From Trichobilharzia regenti (taxonomy: Eukaryota; Platyhelminthes; Trematoda; Strigeidida; Schistosomatidae): a stretch of 64,000 nucleotides of DNA. Below the pieces are notes generated by a model that worked only from the letters and a program-made list of their open reading frames with translations, ran no database searches and was not told where the DNA came from. The DNA lies in contig OX235262.1 of the NCBI GenBank assembly GCA_944472135.2, positions 25,591,362 to 25,655,361 of the forward strand. The letters run 5' to 3'. The translations under genes were made by a program, and so were the position numbers. Shown piece by piece: positions 10,080-20,939 of the stretch; position 1 is the stretch's first letter; each line of letters opens with the position of its first letter.

Positions 10080-11005
10080 ATTTTTCGTGATTTCTGATTA
10101 AATAGCTTTGTTTAACTCTCTTTTGTCCAGGTTGATGTTTAGTTTCGTTTGCCAACTGCAAAACACAGTGGTTTAGATAGAAAAAAGAAACACAACCTTT
10201 ATTAAATTAAATAATATTTAGTAGTCACTGAATTATGAACTATTATGTTATACGTGAATAAACTTTCATTATATGAGAATATAATGTATTAGTAAAAACA
10301 GCTAAATGACAAAAGGTCAGAATTGAAATGGATTTAAAATGAATGGCCAAATATTAAGGTTGGACTTCATAGTCTAAGCGTTAATCAAATCAAAGTATAA
10401 CTTGTCCTTACAGATATTATGCTAAACTAAAAAAAACTATTTCGTTCGACTTGGCAGATTATATAATTAAATCTATGTTACTTAAAACAATGACCAAGGG
10501 AAAAATCTAGGAAAACATGAAAAACCAATATTAACTATTTTGTTTTTAACATACTGGTTTATTTTTAAAACTTGTCTTTTACGGTAGATATCGACTTGCC
10601 TAATAATATTAGCTGATTTGTGGTTCTAACGGAGAGGAAATGTTGGACTTTGAAGTAATGATCCTACGTTGTGAACAACAATACGTTCATTACCTAAGAA
10701 AAATAGTTGTTCTTAAATGGAATCTGGAAGACTGCTTCACTCAGGGAAGGCAGTCGGTTGACTTGTCTTCTTTCGATGAACGTCAAAACCATGTTTAAAG
10801 CTAGTAATGCTCCTCTGATTGCAGAGAAAATTAGGAGGTAGAGTATGGATATTCTATGAATGGATGTGGACCTTCTGAATTTCGACGTAAGAATGAGAAA
10901 ATTTATATTCGAAAACAGTGTTATGTCTATGAGCAGAAACTTTCTAAAACTGTGATCACACACACACACCTATTAGAAGGATTCATTTGGAAATAATAAT
11001 GGGTT
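10080..11005. other. Unassigned AT-rich stretch
   Basis: No repeat family of this window is visible. The 91-residue minus-strand frame at 10694-10969 is hydrophobic in its middle but carries no motif I can name. Confidence 0.4.
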
Positions 11006-11032
11006 AAGAGGTGATACTGGTAATATTACCAG

Positions 11033-11247
11033 CCGACCATGCATATGGTTCGGGGTTCGATCCCCGGCCGACGCACTCCTTTACCTCACTGAGCCAGAAA
11101 TAATGCTGGTAAAGAGGAAAGGTTGGGCATGAGGCTAGCAACCCCATCCTGTAAAAATTAAACACTGCTATAAAAATTTCAAGCCACTGGCTTGAAGCCC
11201 TATGTTCCACTGGGAACGTGAAGGAAAAATTATTTATTTATTATTAT
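11033..11247 (+). mobile_element. SINE-B copy, 5'-truncated, with target duplication
   Basis: Starts within the tRNA head (CCGACCATGCATATGGTTCG) and is otherwise complete to the RTE-like 3' end GAAGCCCTATGTTCCACTGG and TTATTTATTATT tail. It is flanked by an imperfect about 27-30-bp direct repeat beginning AAGAGGTGATAC and ending TAATATTACCAG (11006-11032 and 11248-11277), the target duplication. Confidence 0.88.
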
Positions 11248-11372
11248 AAGAGGTGATACAGTGCATAATATTACCAGTCTATTGTGGCCTTAATAGTACT
11301 TCATTGGCACATAGTCATTTAACTCTGCTCTCCACAATCACTTTATATAGTTTGGTTTGTAAGGATTAGTTA

Positions 11373-12271
11373 TGTTTTACGGGTTGATCACGGATTGATA
11401 TCAGTTAGAGAACCATTGAAAACCAGGGAGTACTGGACAGCTGCTGTTTCATCCTAGTTTGGGAATCATCGGCAGTACGCACCCACTGGGTTTCGAACCC
11501 AGGACCTTCCGGTTACAAGGCAAGCTCGTATACCATTCAGCCACTGGGACCCGATTCAATGGCTCGTGAATTCTAACTTCTACTAATTCGTGATTTAGCG
11601 CGACCCCAACCATTGTCGTTGGTGGGACATCCATCCACACACGTGACATCTAATTGGACCTCACTGGTCACGACTTCTCACTAGAACTCAGGAAACTCCG
11701 ACCTGTAGCAAGTCACTAGCGAGCATCAGATCAACTTTCTATAGTTTGGTTTGTAAGGATTAGTTATGTTTTACGGGTTGATCACGGATTGATCCCGGGA
11801 TCGAATCCCAGTGCCAGTACTCCCTGGTTTTCAATGGTTCTCTAACTGATATCAATCCGTGATCAACCCGTAAAACATAACTAATCCTTACAAACCAAAC
11901 TATAGAAAGTTGATCTGATGCTCGCTAGTGACTTGCTACAGGTTGGAGTTTCCTGAGTTCTAGTGAGAAGTCGTGACCAGTGAGGTCCAATTAGATGTCA
12001 CGTGTGTGGATGGATGTCCCACCAACGACAATGGTTGGGGTCGCGCTAAATCACGAATTAGTAGAAGTTAGAATTCACGAGCCATTGAATCGGGTCCCAG
12101 TGGCTGAATGGTATACGAGCTTGCCTTGTAACCGGAAGGTCCTGGGTTCGAAACCCAGTGGGTGCGTACTGCCGATGATTCCCAAACTAGGATGAAACAG
12201 CAGCTGTCCAGTACTCCCTGGTTTTCAATGGTTCTCTAACTGATATCAATCCGTGATCAACCCGTAAAACA
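11373..12271. repeat. 899-bp near-perfect SINE-C palindrome
   Basis: Two 421-bp arms (11373-11793 and 11851-12271) are reverse complements, with a single mismatch seen (11700 against 11944), around a 57-bp loop. Each arm holds a SINE-C: tail ATCAGTTAGAGAACC, hammerhead region, tRNA head GGGTCCCAGTGGCTGAATGG with B box GGTTCGAAACCC (12145-12156), and a 5' extension. Inside the left arm the tail sequence tatagtttggtttg at 11346 recurs at 11740, giving a tandem period of 394 bp. The structure is therefore one minus monomer plus the start of a second, then an inverted copy. The identical 66-residue frames on opposite strands are a by-product. Confidence 0.92.
12139..12219 (+). ncRNA. SINE-C hammerhead region, core decayed
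   Basis: In both palindrome arms the hammerhead reads GTACTG, core CCGATGA (U4 to C), stem II TTCC with GGAT, GAAA, then a CAG-expanded stem III (ACAGCAGCTGT) and CAGTAC. Stem I is perfect, but the core change and expanded stem III suggest it is inactive. The mirror copy is at about 11425-11505 on the minus strand. Confidence 0.5.
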
Positions 12272-12274
12272 ATC

Positions 12275-12600
12275 ACTTTAGTTGTTTGGACGATTGCCTA
12301 TAGTCTCTCGATTCCTCTCCTCATGATTCCCTCCGTGTCATCCCTGAACGTCCAGGATGTTGCCTTCAATTCAAGTTTCATTTGAGGACCTGTTTGGAGT
12401 TTGACATACTTTTAATCTCAGCTCAGCACATGTCCTATTCACCTGCATTTCCATCAGTACACTCACTGGTTGAGTGTTATATTCTTGGAGAGTTTGCGGC
12501 TAGTGTCTTGAGTTGCTTACCTTTCTGTCAGGTATCCAATCTTAAACATTCAGTTAATTCAGCTATTAATGAAAGAAAGATAGTGGTGCATGCATCATGG
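12275..12600 (-). pseudogene. Probable RTE C-terminal remnant
   Basis: On the minus strand short runs resemble the RTE tail: GHVL, then a K-x-x-x-x-x-G-N-x-x-x-x-x-x-G stretch, and a segment reading HEERNRE near 12310-12340. Diverged and frameshifted; the assignment rests on order of motifs. Confidence 0.4.
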
Positions 12601-13394
12601 CATTAAAATAAAGATTCCACAATTAAGGTTCAATGTGACGGCAAATGATTTTGAATACATCAAGATGATTCGAGACTCCAAATCGCTAGTGCTTCAAAAA
12701 GCTTTGAGAAGTGCCAAGGCGGTAATTTCTAGATAGACATGAAATGATGTATATACATCAAACACATACTCTGTACCGACAAAGTGTTTCGTAAATGAAA
12801 AGCCTGGTTGTCAACTTCCCTTTTATTAGATCCAGGCGATTCAGTTTACCTCTGAAGCCTATCACCAATATTCAACAAAGATACCGCTTGGAGCAAAAGA
12901 TAAGCGATACAATAGCTATGTGTGACCACACATACACTAAAATTGACAGACACAGTGGAATATAACATCATTTTTCATATGTTTCGAGGGTTTAGACAGA
13001 TATGTGGACTTCACTTTCTCAGTTTTCCTTGTCTCAGATACATAAGTCCCTTTGATCACGGAGCTTAATAATTGTTTAAGTATCAAGTTGCGATGAATAC
13101 ACAGTTGGGTTAGTTTGCTATTTACATTCTTTTCAGCAGAAAGTTGAAGAACTGGTGTCAGTGCCTTGGTACCCTATATTTCCTTATGAAACTCTCTGAG
13201 TCATTATTTTTAACCCGGCATTCTTGTTTCAACCGAAAAGTAACGTAGCAGATGCAGGATTGCCACTTATAAATAAAAGTGTTCACCAGGTCAATAACCT
13301 ATTGCCATCGTCTATATGACAACTAGCGAAAAGACCTTAAGAAATCTGAACTTAACAAGTGTTTTATGGCTCATAAAATTTAAGATACACAAGC
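12601..13394. other. Unassigned stretch
   Basis: No convincing coding or repeat signal; sequence immediately upstream of the RTE fragment may contain further diverged RTE sequence. Confidence 0.35.
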
Positions 13395-13995
13395 GAATCC
13401 TAACCAGTTGATGGAAGGGCGAGTGAAGGGAAGACTAGTAACAAAGGTACCCAGTCAACAAGAAAAGAGTCCAATCACTGTCAATGAGTCCAGCGCGAAG
13501 AAAATCTTTCCTTTCACTCAACTTGGAAGCATAGTTTCCACTACTAGTGACACACACTGGGATGCCAACACTAGAATCGCTAAAGCTAGACAGTTGTTCA
13601 CTACCCTGAAGTCGGTATAGAGTACCATTTCATTTAACACAGGGAGTAATATCATTGCTTCCATATAGTTTGTGTCACTGACAGCGCGTCTGACAGCCTG
13701 ATGTAGACTTCTATCAACAGGTGTTTGCCTTCACCTGGAAATAAAGGTCAGATAACAAGTGTAAATAAATAAGTAACTATGATCTCTGGTGACAAATCAA
13801 CCAAGTACCTGTAGTCCGAATTATCCAGAAGGAAATAAAGATGAATCAGACGCAGACTGAGAAGACATTCAGATTAAATCAAACTTCAAATCCTCGAATT
13901 AAACCTCAGTGTAAAGCCATAAGCCGAGAGTTTTAAGCTGACAAGGATTAGATTATGCTGAAAGAAGCCAAAAGTCTATAGGAAAATTTAGAAGC
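13395..13995 (+). pseudogene. RTE retrotransposon RT/C-terminal fragment
   Basis: The open stretch 13408-13620 reads ITVNESSAKKIFPFTQLGSI then VSTTSDTHWDANTRIAKARQ and LFTTLKSV. This matches the RTE segment V-x-x-F-T-Y-L-G-S-I ... D-x-D-V-x-A-R-I-x-K-A-R, also seen intact at 62437. A stop follows at 13618, and the remainder is frameshifted. Confidence 0.75.
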
Positions 13996-14149
13996 AGCTA
14001 AAAATGATTACAGAGAAGAGATTATAATGGGAGCGTGCTGATGATGCCCTATTTCCCATTCGGAGACCAAGAAAATAACAATATAATTAATTTCATGATA
14101 TCTATATGTTGAGAGTTATTTCAGAGTAGAAGAAGCGCCCCATTACAAT

Positions 14150-14300
14150 TTTTTCAGCACTCTGAAGATGCGGTGAGATATTGAAACATTGAAACTGTCG
14201 AGATAACCCGTTCGTTTAGAGTAATTTAGGATATAAGGTAACACTGAAACACTACATATATTCCCACTTGGATGAAAATATTACCAATAAACTTCAGGTG
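14150..14300 (+). repeat. Possible PLE terminal fragment
   Basis: CTCTGAAGATGCGGTGAGAT followed by ATTGAAACTGTCGAGAT has the order CTGAAGA, then GAAAC-x-GTC, that recurs at PLE termini in this window (20490, 16560, reverse of 23745 and 43210). Weak evidence only. Confidence 0.35.
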
Positions 14301-14394
14301 TTAAAGTTTTGTGTTTGAAGTGAGGTGTTTTCGGTGAATTCCAGTTAATTCCTTCAGTGGAATCAAGAATTTACATTTCGTACAATTTGAGAAT

Positions 14395-14515
14395 GATCAG
14401 TGAGGGGTACTTTCAATCCTTAATTAGTCATAGTGTTTCTAATGAGGCTCAAAGTCTTAACCCATAGTTTCAGACTAAAGAGCATTACGTCTTAGATCAC
14501 TTGGGCAACTGCCAA
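14395..14515 (-). mobile_element. Sm-alpha tRNA-head fragment, diverged
   Basis: Minus-strand remnant of the Sm-alpha promoter half: GCCCAAGTGATCTAAGACGT, AATGCTCTTTAGTCTGAAAC and TATGGGT align with the head of the 58101-58170 copy. The hammerhead half is not recognisable. Confidence 0.5.
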
Positions 14516-14680
14516 CCAAAAGCCCTTATGTTAGCTTGCAGCCATCATTGAAGCGTGTCTAGCGGGAGCAGATATGTCAGAGGATAAGAAACATTTCAAT
14601 TCTATATACTCATTCACCGGGATACATGAAATTAACCTAAGTCTCAGCTTCTTTTATTTTGTCTTGTTTTTACTCATTCG

Positions 14681-14888
14681 CCTTCCTAGGGAAACGCAGG
14701 GCTTCAAGCTTTAGTTCTGAAATTTTAGTAGCAGTGGTGTCTTTTTAAGGGATGAGGTTACTAGCCTCACTCCCAACCCCTCATTTTTGTTAGGATTGCA
14801 ACCGACTAAAGGAGGTAAAGGAGTGCATCGGCCGGTAATCGAACGCCTGACCGGCAGTTAACGCTGTACTGTTGAACCACCAACGCAC
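14681..14888 (-). mobile_element. SINE-B copy, diverged
   Basis: Reverse-oriented SINE-B: tail (GGGAAACGCAGGGCTTCAAG at about 14690), body CTAGCCTCACTCCCAACCCC, head with B-box-like GGTAATCGAACGCC and GGTTCAACAGTACAGCG on the minus strand. Confidence 0.75.
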
Positions 14889-15506
14889 ACTGCTTTCGTT
14901 ACTTAATGTATAAATCACTCAATTGAATTTTGTTTATCATAAAGATTCTTTTATCAACCTACTTATACGATTTCTTTCCCAGTAAAGGTATATTTATATA
15001 TATCCATCTTAATATGTACAATATATATTTTAATAATACCTTGATAAATCTATTCGAATTAAATAGGAAAGCGTCAATAAAAAGAATTTCTTTTTTCTTT
15101 TTTCCACTGAATGGGAAGTCATAAAACTTTTATAATAATGAATCTTCATATAAATTATTATCCTAAATTTAGGTAGTCCCATTTATCATCATTATTCTCA
15201 CATCAGCATATTTCAGCTATATATTTTCGTTATTACATAGTCAAGCCAGTAATATCTACTAATATTATTCCTGGATTTTGTTAAATTAAAAAAAGAAGCA
15301 ATATGTAATTTCTGTGTGCGTCGGTGGCACAGAATTAGAACGCTTGCCAATCCTACATGTGGTATGGGGTTCCATCCCCAGCCACAGGCGCACTCCCAAA
15401 CTTCGCTAAGCCAGTACTAAGATCACAGTAAAGACAGAAGGTTGAGCGTGAGGCTAGCAACCCCACCCTTAAAAAATAGACACTACTGCTACAGAGGCTT
15501 CAAGCC

Positions 15507-16668
15507 ATATTAATATACGTGTACTGTAGCAGTTAAAAATTCCATATTAGTTTGTTTATTAGATGTATCACACAGTGATGAAACAGTATTATTTACTGGA
15601 TGACAAGGTTTCAAACAAAATTTGTTGTTCATAACCATATCAATTATAATCACACGACTTTGAAACTTGAGGTTTGTAGTTTTCTTTGTCTGTTCCTAGC
15701 AGAATTTTCCAGATATCTGGAACAAAACTTGAGTCATCCTATGTCAGTAATAATAGGATTGATGAAATGTTTAAGTGACGCAGCACAAAAACTAAGTAGT
15801 ACCAAGGAAAATCTAAGACAGGAAGTGATAAACATAAAAGAAGCCTTGGAAATTAAAAATTACCCGGATAAATTAGTCAGGAAATATATAAGGAAATGTA
15901 AAAATAAAATAAATAATGATAATAATAGTAGTGATAACAACAATACTAAAAATATTAATGACGACACCAACAATAAGGAATCTAAATCATCAGTAGTAAT
16001 TCCATACAGGGAAGGAACCTCGGAAGCCTTACGCAGAATTCTTAACAAGGCAGGAATAAAAGTGGCTGGCATTCAAACACACAAGCTCAATTAGAAGCAA
16101 GCTTTGTCGGTTAAACGATCAATCCTGTAGAGCCTTTAAAACGAAATAATTTAGTTTATCTAATACCCTGCCTACAATGGTTGTTACTTTAAATACATAG
16201 GTCAAACCAGTAGAACAGGGGCAGTCAGACAAGCCGAGCTTAAAAACCTGGCAGAATTTAGATTGGCTAACCCAAATAAGATAAGAAATCTATAGAATAG
16301 TTCAGCTATAGCACTACATGCAGTTACACACAACCATACAATAGGATGGGTGGGATGAGATGACAGTTTCAATATCTAATATAACAGAGTGCAGGGAGAG
16401 ATAGATAACACTAGCTCTGTTTATCAAATCAACTGAAGAGAGTACGTGTAATGGGAGTGATTCAACGCCTGTCCCACATATCTGGAAATTTCTACTACCC
16501 CAACGACGACAAATAGGAGGGAATAAAGAAAATTATGAAACTCAAGTTTTGAAGTCGTATGATTATAACTGATATGATTATCAACGATAAATTTTGTTCG
16601 AAACCCTGTCGTCCAGTGAATAATAGTGTTTCACTGTGTGATACAACTGATAAACAAACTAATATGGA
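15507..16668 (+). mobile_element. Short Penelope-like element with inverted termini, inserted in SINE-B
   Basis: About 130-bp inverted termini flank the copy (15542-15671 with about 16538-16667; outermost ccatattagtttgttta / taaacaaactaatatgg). The coding remnant between them is a second PLE lineage (see next entry). The right terminus contains CTGATATGATTATCAACG, then TTCGAAACCCTGTC, matching the HHR-like motif of other PLE ends. Confidence 0.8.
15600..16430 (+). pseudogene. PLE linker and GIY-YIG remnant, second lineage
   Basis: The open frame 15600-16094 begins in the terminal repeat and then encodes the PLE linker: IKEALEIKNYPDKLVRKYIR, an Asn/Asp-rich low-complexity insert from imperfect AAT/AAC repeats, and VVIPYREGTSEALRRILNKA, a conserved linker block. 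It stops at 16092. In another frame about 16165-16270 reads FKYIGQTSRTGAVRQAELKN, the YIG half of a GIY-YIG domain with its arginines, then stops. It is a different lineage from those at 8.5, 39 and 60 kb (YIGQT versus YIGRT). Confidence 0.75.
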
Positions 16669-16739
16669 AGAGACTTCAAGCCTCTAGCGTGAAGCCCTGT
16701 ATCCCACTGGGAACGTAAAGAAATAAGTAAATGCAATAT

Positions 16740-17518
16740 TTGCTTTAAAAATTACTATGTTAACTAACTGCCGTTGTTATCACTAAATTTTAATCAATTT
16801 GGAAGTATATTTTTCACGAGAAGAGATGGAATGAAAAAATTATCGTAGCAGTAATAATATTTATAAAGTTGTTAGAGTGTTTGTAATACACAAATGTTTG
16901 CAAAGCCAAAAATAATATAAAAAACACTGTTTTAGTTAAAATATGTGAATCACATGAAGTGATTGTGAATGAGAATAGTTGTTAATGGAGGATAAAAGTC
17001 ATGTTAATGTTTGAACAATCACTGTCAAGTAGGTATGACTGCTGCGATTAGAAACGCTTCGTCATCAACTATCATAATGCCTCAATTCAATCGTCATTCA
17101 GAATTCAGTTTGTTAAGTAAGCAGAAGTTTATGAAAAGCATCGTGCTTTCAGCTTTATTTTCACTACAGAAGCCTTCAACATATGCGCGGAAAAGCAGGA
17201 GCTGTGACGTCGAAAACAGGCTATTTCAAACTCCCTATCTCTAACATAGATCTAGATTTGTTGTAGTTTTCTCCTTAGGTTTTTTCGGCGTTTGTTTGTT
17301 TCCCTTAATTTTCTTTCGACTTTTGGTCATATTACATTACATTAGTCTGTTTATTTTGTTCACATCATGGTCAGACCCATTTTCGGTGGGTAATATGTTA
17401 CATATTGCGTGATCGTGTTTAGCTATTGTCGTACTTTGTGCCTTCGTAGTTGCTTCTGTCTTTCGCAGATTATCACTATGAGCATCCATAAGTTTATTAT
17501 TCAGTGCAAGTGAATAAC
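16740..17518. other. Unassigned AT-rich stretch
   Basis: No repeat or gene signature recognised. The 77-residue frame 17011-17244 has no motif. Confidence 0.4.
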
Positions 17519-17520
17519 TT

Positions 17521-17656
17521 TTTATTTTTTTTGATTAGAGCTTGATTCCAAATTTCGCAGGCCGTCCATAGATATCAGGTGTGCGTTGGCGTGGGCTCGA
17601 ACCCAGACCATGTGGATGGTCAGCAGGAGTCCTAACCACCGTGCCACCGACGCACA
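17521..17656 (-). mobile_element. SINE-A with internal deletion
   Basis: Minus-strand SINE-A in which the 3' end (GGAATCAAGC) is fused directly to the middle of the body (CTGCGAAATTTGG), dropping about 50 bp. The tRNA head GTGCGTCGGTGGCACGGTGG is intact. Confidence 0.82.
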
Positions 17657-17963
17657 CTGAATCAGCGTTCCTGAAGAAACCACGTTCCACATAATGCGTC
17701 TTTCATGTATGTGCAGCAGATCTTTCAAAAAAGATATTTAATTAGGGTGCTCTAGCAACTTAATTGTTCGTACTCGGTAACACCTCGCATTGTGTTGAAA
17801 TAAAGGTATTGTTTAAACCGTTCTGTACCATACCACCTCTTGCAAATAGCCTACAAATCTAGCACTAAAGTTTGTTCCTCAATTGTCTACCGGTTATCGA
17901 ATATTCTACTAAATGCCTCTGGATACTGAACAATCCAAACAGCAAATACCACTTATTTGATTT

Positions 17964-18187
17964 CTTGACGTTCCCAGTGGAACATACAGCTTCGAGCTAA
18001 AGGCTTGAAGTTTCAGCAGCAGTGGTGTCTATTTATTTTTACGGATGAGACTGCTAGCCTCATGCACAACCTTCTCTGTTTATCAGTTTTATCACTTCCT
18101 TAGAGAGGTAGAATGGTGCATCGGCCAGGGATCTAGCTCCAAGGTACCTGATTGGTTGGCGAACATTCTGCCGCTGCGTCACCAATG
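17964..18187 (-). mobile_element. SINE-B copy
   Basis: Reverse SINE-B from the RTE-like end (GTTCCCAGTGGAACATACAG at about 17970) through GCTAGCCTCATGCACAACCT to a degenerate head ending CATTGGTGACGCAGCGGC on the minus strand. Confidence 0.8.
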
Positions 18188-18274
18188 TAGATGCCACTGC
18201 ATTTCGCCTAAATCAAATTTGGTTTACTGCAATTTAATACTCGTCCTTTGTTAATATCGATATTTCTTTCATAC

Positions 18275-18340
18275 AAATGTAAGACCTGATGAAGAATTTA
18301 TCGAAGAGAATATCCTTTTGTTCAACAATCAATCTTTTAA
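18275..18340 (+). repeat. PLE terminal-repeat fragment
   Basis: GTAAGACCTGATGAAGAATT then TATCGAAGAGAATAT matches the terminus at 39711-39741 (GTAGAGCCAGAAGAGGAATT, TATCGAAAAGAATA). Here CTGATGA is intact. Confidence 0.5.
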
Positions 18341-18406
18341 ATACTTGAATACATTTTAATAGCTAAATAATCTTTAAATACGTTCTGTATATATTTTAAA
18401 AATCTA

Positions 18407-18612
18407 ACCAGTGGGGCATAGGGCTTCAAGTTAGAGGCTTAAAGTTTCGGTAGTAGTGTTATATTATTTTTACAGGATGGGGTTGCTAACCTGATGCTCA
18501 ATTTTTCCTCTTTACTGGGCTTATTAGAGTTAAAGTGGTGCGTCGGCCGGGGATCAAACCACGGACTATGTGCATGGTTGACGAGCATCCTAACCATTGT
18601 GCCACTGACGGA
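18407..18612 (-). mobile_element. SINE-B copy
   Basis: Reverse SINE-B: GGGGCATAGGGCTTCAAG tail, GGATGGGGTTGCTAACCTGA body, and head with GTCGGCCGGGGATCAAACC ending GCCACTGACGGA. Confidence 0.83.
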
Positions 18613-18619
18613 CTTAAAT

Positions 18620-20131
18620 ATCTCACTTTTGCGAATAACATTTCTCTTTTAAATTATGTAAGCCTAATTAATCAAGTCTGAGAATTTATGTATGTATAAT
18701 AATCGATTGACACTAATAACTGAGCTTTACTAGTATTTCCATGACCTTTTAGATCATTATATAACGGTGCAATTTTGAACAGAAAATATGAAAAACAAAT
18801 ATTCTTTTTACTGACTTCAATCTAATACTAATGGATGAAAGTTACTCAACGATGAATCTAACCATTTCAGTATTTAAGTAATATATTGTTACAATTTACA
18901 ATTCATAAAATAAGGTTTTCAATGAAATCACATTTCGGGAAGCATAGCTGATGTAATTTGTCTTCTTAAGCATCGTTCACCAAAAATACAGAGCTAATTA
19001 ACGAGTTTTAATGAATAGCGGGAACGAACTGTTTTGACAAAACAATAAATGAAAAGCATCACAATGACAAGCTAAATGACTAACAACCAATATCTATATT
19101 ATCATGAAATGGTTTTGCTGAGCTAAACACCAATAACTGTTGACAACTCTAAAACACTTTCGGTATAACAGAGAATTCTATTCAAGTTACATGTTACAAT
19201 TATTGTAAAGAGTATTTCTCCTAGATAAATGACACGTGTGTTTTTTTCCACCGTAAGAATCAGTGAACAATACTGAACATTCACAGTTCTTGGAAGGTAG
19301 CTAATTTTTTTTAATTGGAAAAGTATAATTAATAGTTAGTTGTAAAGTGTTAGGCAATACACAAATATTCACAGCAAAAAAAAAGTAAACCAGTAAAGTA
19401 AGCAGTCGACAATGACATCTAAAAAAACCTCAGCCTATTGAAATAACATACACAATTTAATGAGAAATAACCAACTGAAGGCAGAAGTAGCAGGCATACA
19501 CTGTCAGGGTTAAGACGAGGTGAATTACTTTCCGTTTAGGGTAAAAGAGAAAGCATATTCTATCCACCTTACTCAGTACTCACTTACTCCTTGAATCGTT
19601 TTTTGTAAAATCATACCCTGAAAGTGGATAAATATTTTATATCATTTTGTTTAGGATTAGAAATATTTTATAAGGCCTCACTTAGCATATTTTACATAAT
19701 TTAAAGCTTAAGAGATGATTACGGTAATAATATTAGTGTTATGGCTATGAATAACAATGACCAGTCGAGTATAATTATGTGTAGCTAAAAACATTCACTG
19801 GACTTTGCAGCTGACGACTTTGAATGAGAATATATTCCGTGAAAAGTAAACATATTGCCCATTAAATAAAACCTAAGTAATCCTCAAAGCAGAACCATTT
19901 CAACTACACGCGGAATAGATGAGGATGTGAGAATTAGCCACAATGAAAAAGTAAGGCACACCTTCGTCAATTTGAATTCAGCTAATTAATCTTTTGGACT
20001 CAGGATAAACAACAAAAATCGGATTTTAAACATCACTGTTTGGTCACTTATTTTATATGGGTAAGAAACTTTAGGAGAGATTTTGACTGGACACTAGATA
20101 CAGTACAACCCAATACAACCCTATAAGGGGT
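18620..20131. other. Long AT-rich stretch, nothing recognised
   Basis: No recognisable repeat, tRNA-like box or protein motif; no open frame above the listed minimum length. Confidence 0.45.
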
Positions 20132-20330
20132 CAGACGCTAGTCCAAATAGCTAAGTGGTAACATCTCTGACCGCAGGACTGAGTGACACAGGACTGAGTC
20201 TCAAAACACTATTGAGTTCCGTCAAGGAGGCAGATGTGCCTTGTTGACGAGTGCCAATTAGCATGAAACCTAAGTTTTAAGGCTTCCTGTGGCCGATTGC
20301 CTTCAACCATCTAATATCAACATTTCAAGG
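20132..20330 (+). mobile_element. Probable fourth tRNA-headed SINE, diverged
   Basis: AGTCCAAATAGCTAAGTGGT, AACATCTCTGACCGCAGGAC and GAGTCTCAAAAC have the spacing of a degenerate tRNA head (A box near 20146, weak B box near 20198). The body matches none of the other families in the window. Low confidence. Confidence 0.35.
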
Positions 20331-20384
20331 GTTGCAGACTCGCAACAACAAGCTGATTTCTCCAGCAGTACACTAAAGATCTTT

Positions 20385-20574
20385 TTTTGATGTGGTTTTG
20401 TTCTCTGAGCTGGATGGTTAGTTTGCGAAGCTTTCATCGCCTTACTGGGTGACATCTTCAGCGCATACTTCAATTTGAAGTCAAACTGAAGTATGCGCTG
20501 AAGATGTCACCCAGTAAGGTGATGAAAGCTTCGCAAACTAACCATCCAGCTCAGAGAACAAAACCACATCAAAA
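20385..20574. repeat. 190-bp near-perfect palindrome of a PLE-like terminus
   Basis: Bases 20385-20479 are the reverse complement of 20480-20574 with about two mismatches (20436 and 20473) and no real loop. Each arm contains GCGCTGAAGATGTCACCCAG, TAAGGTGATGAAAGCTTCGC: a CTGAAGA core, a six-pair GTCACC/GGTGAT stem around CAGTAA, then GAAA. It resembles the 5' core and stem II of a hammerhead; stem III and stem I are not convincing. RTE sequence follows downstream. Confidence 0.85.
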
Positions 20575-20689
20575 TCATCCACCTGAGCTACAAATCTTCT
20601 CTATCACACTAAAGATCAGATTACAAGCAAGTAATAGCAACGAGAAACTGCAAAAACGAATCAACCAAGAACGTGATGCTCAAAAATAT

Positions 20690-20935
20690 GCTGAATAAAG
20701 TGGATAAAACATGCTTGAGAGGTCATGGAGATCAGTCGTGCACTAGACTCTTGAATGGAACCTGAATGTGAAACGACGAGTGTGGAGTTCGTAGGTGACA
20801 TAGAAGAGATCATGTGAACAGGAGATGAGAGTCTATAGAGAATCGTAGGGCTTGCTGAAAACCACCGCAGTGGATAGGGCAAAGTAAAGGTGTGCTGCTG
20901 AAGCCAATCCTCCTCCTCAGGAATTCAAGGAAAAT
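20690..20935 (+). pseudogene. RTE C-terminal remnant
   Basis: LEWNLNVKRRVWSS-like translation in 20735-20790 and GLAENHRSGG-like run at 20848-20870 match the RTE tail (L-E-W-N-P-x-G-K-R-R-R-G; compare 62925-63060). The frame is broken. It ends with CTGCTGAAGCC, the RTE 3' end. Confidence 0.6.
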
Positions 20936-20939
20936 TAAT

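Larger units (their letters stand above)
15315..16735 (+). mobile_element. SINE-B interrupted by a PLE
   Basis: The SINE-B 5' part (15315-15506, head GTGCGTCGGTGGCACAGAAT) stops at AGAGGCTTCAAGCC. Its 3' end resumes at 16669 with AGAGACTTCAAGCC, then CTCTAGCGTGAAGCCCTGTA and GGGAACGTAAAGAAATAAG. The 14-bp repeat (15493-15506 / 16669-16682, one mismatch) is the target duplication of the inserted PLE at 15507-16668. Confidence 0.87.

Noticed and set aside
11449..12195. Two identical 66-residue open frames on opposite strands
   Set aside because: They lie in the arms of the SINE-C palindrome and pass through the tRNA-like head; the identity is a consequence of the inverted repeat, not of coding selection.
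18290..18325. CTGATGAAGAATTTATCGAAGAG as a hammerhead
   Set aside because: The 5' core is intact, but GAAA is GAAG, stem II is not formed, and no stem I partner is found; listed only as a PLE terminal fragment.
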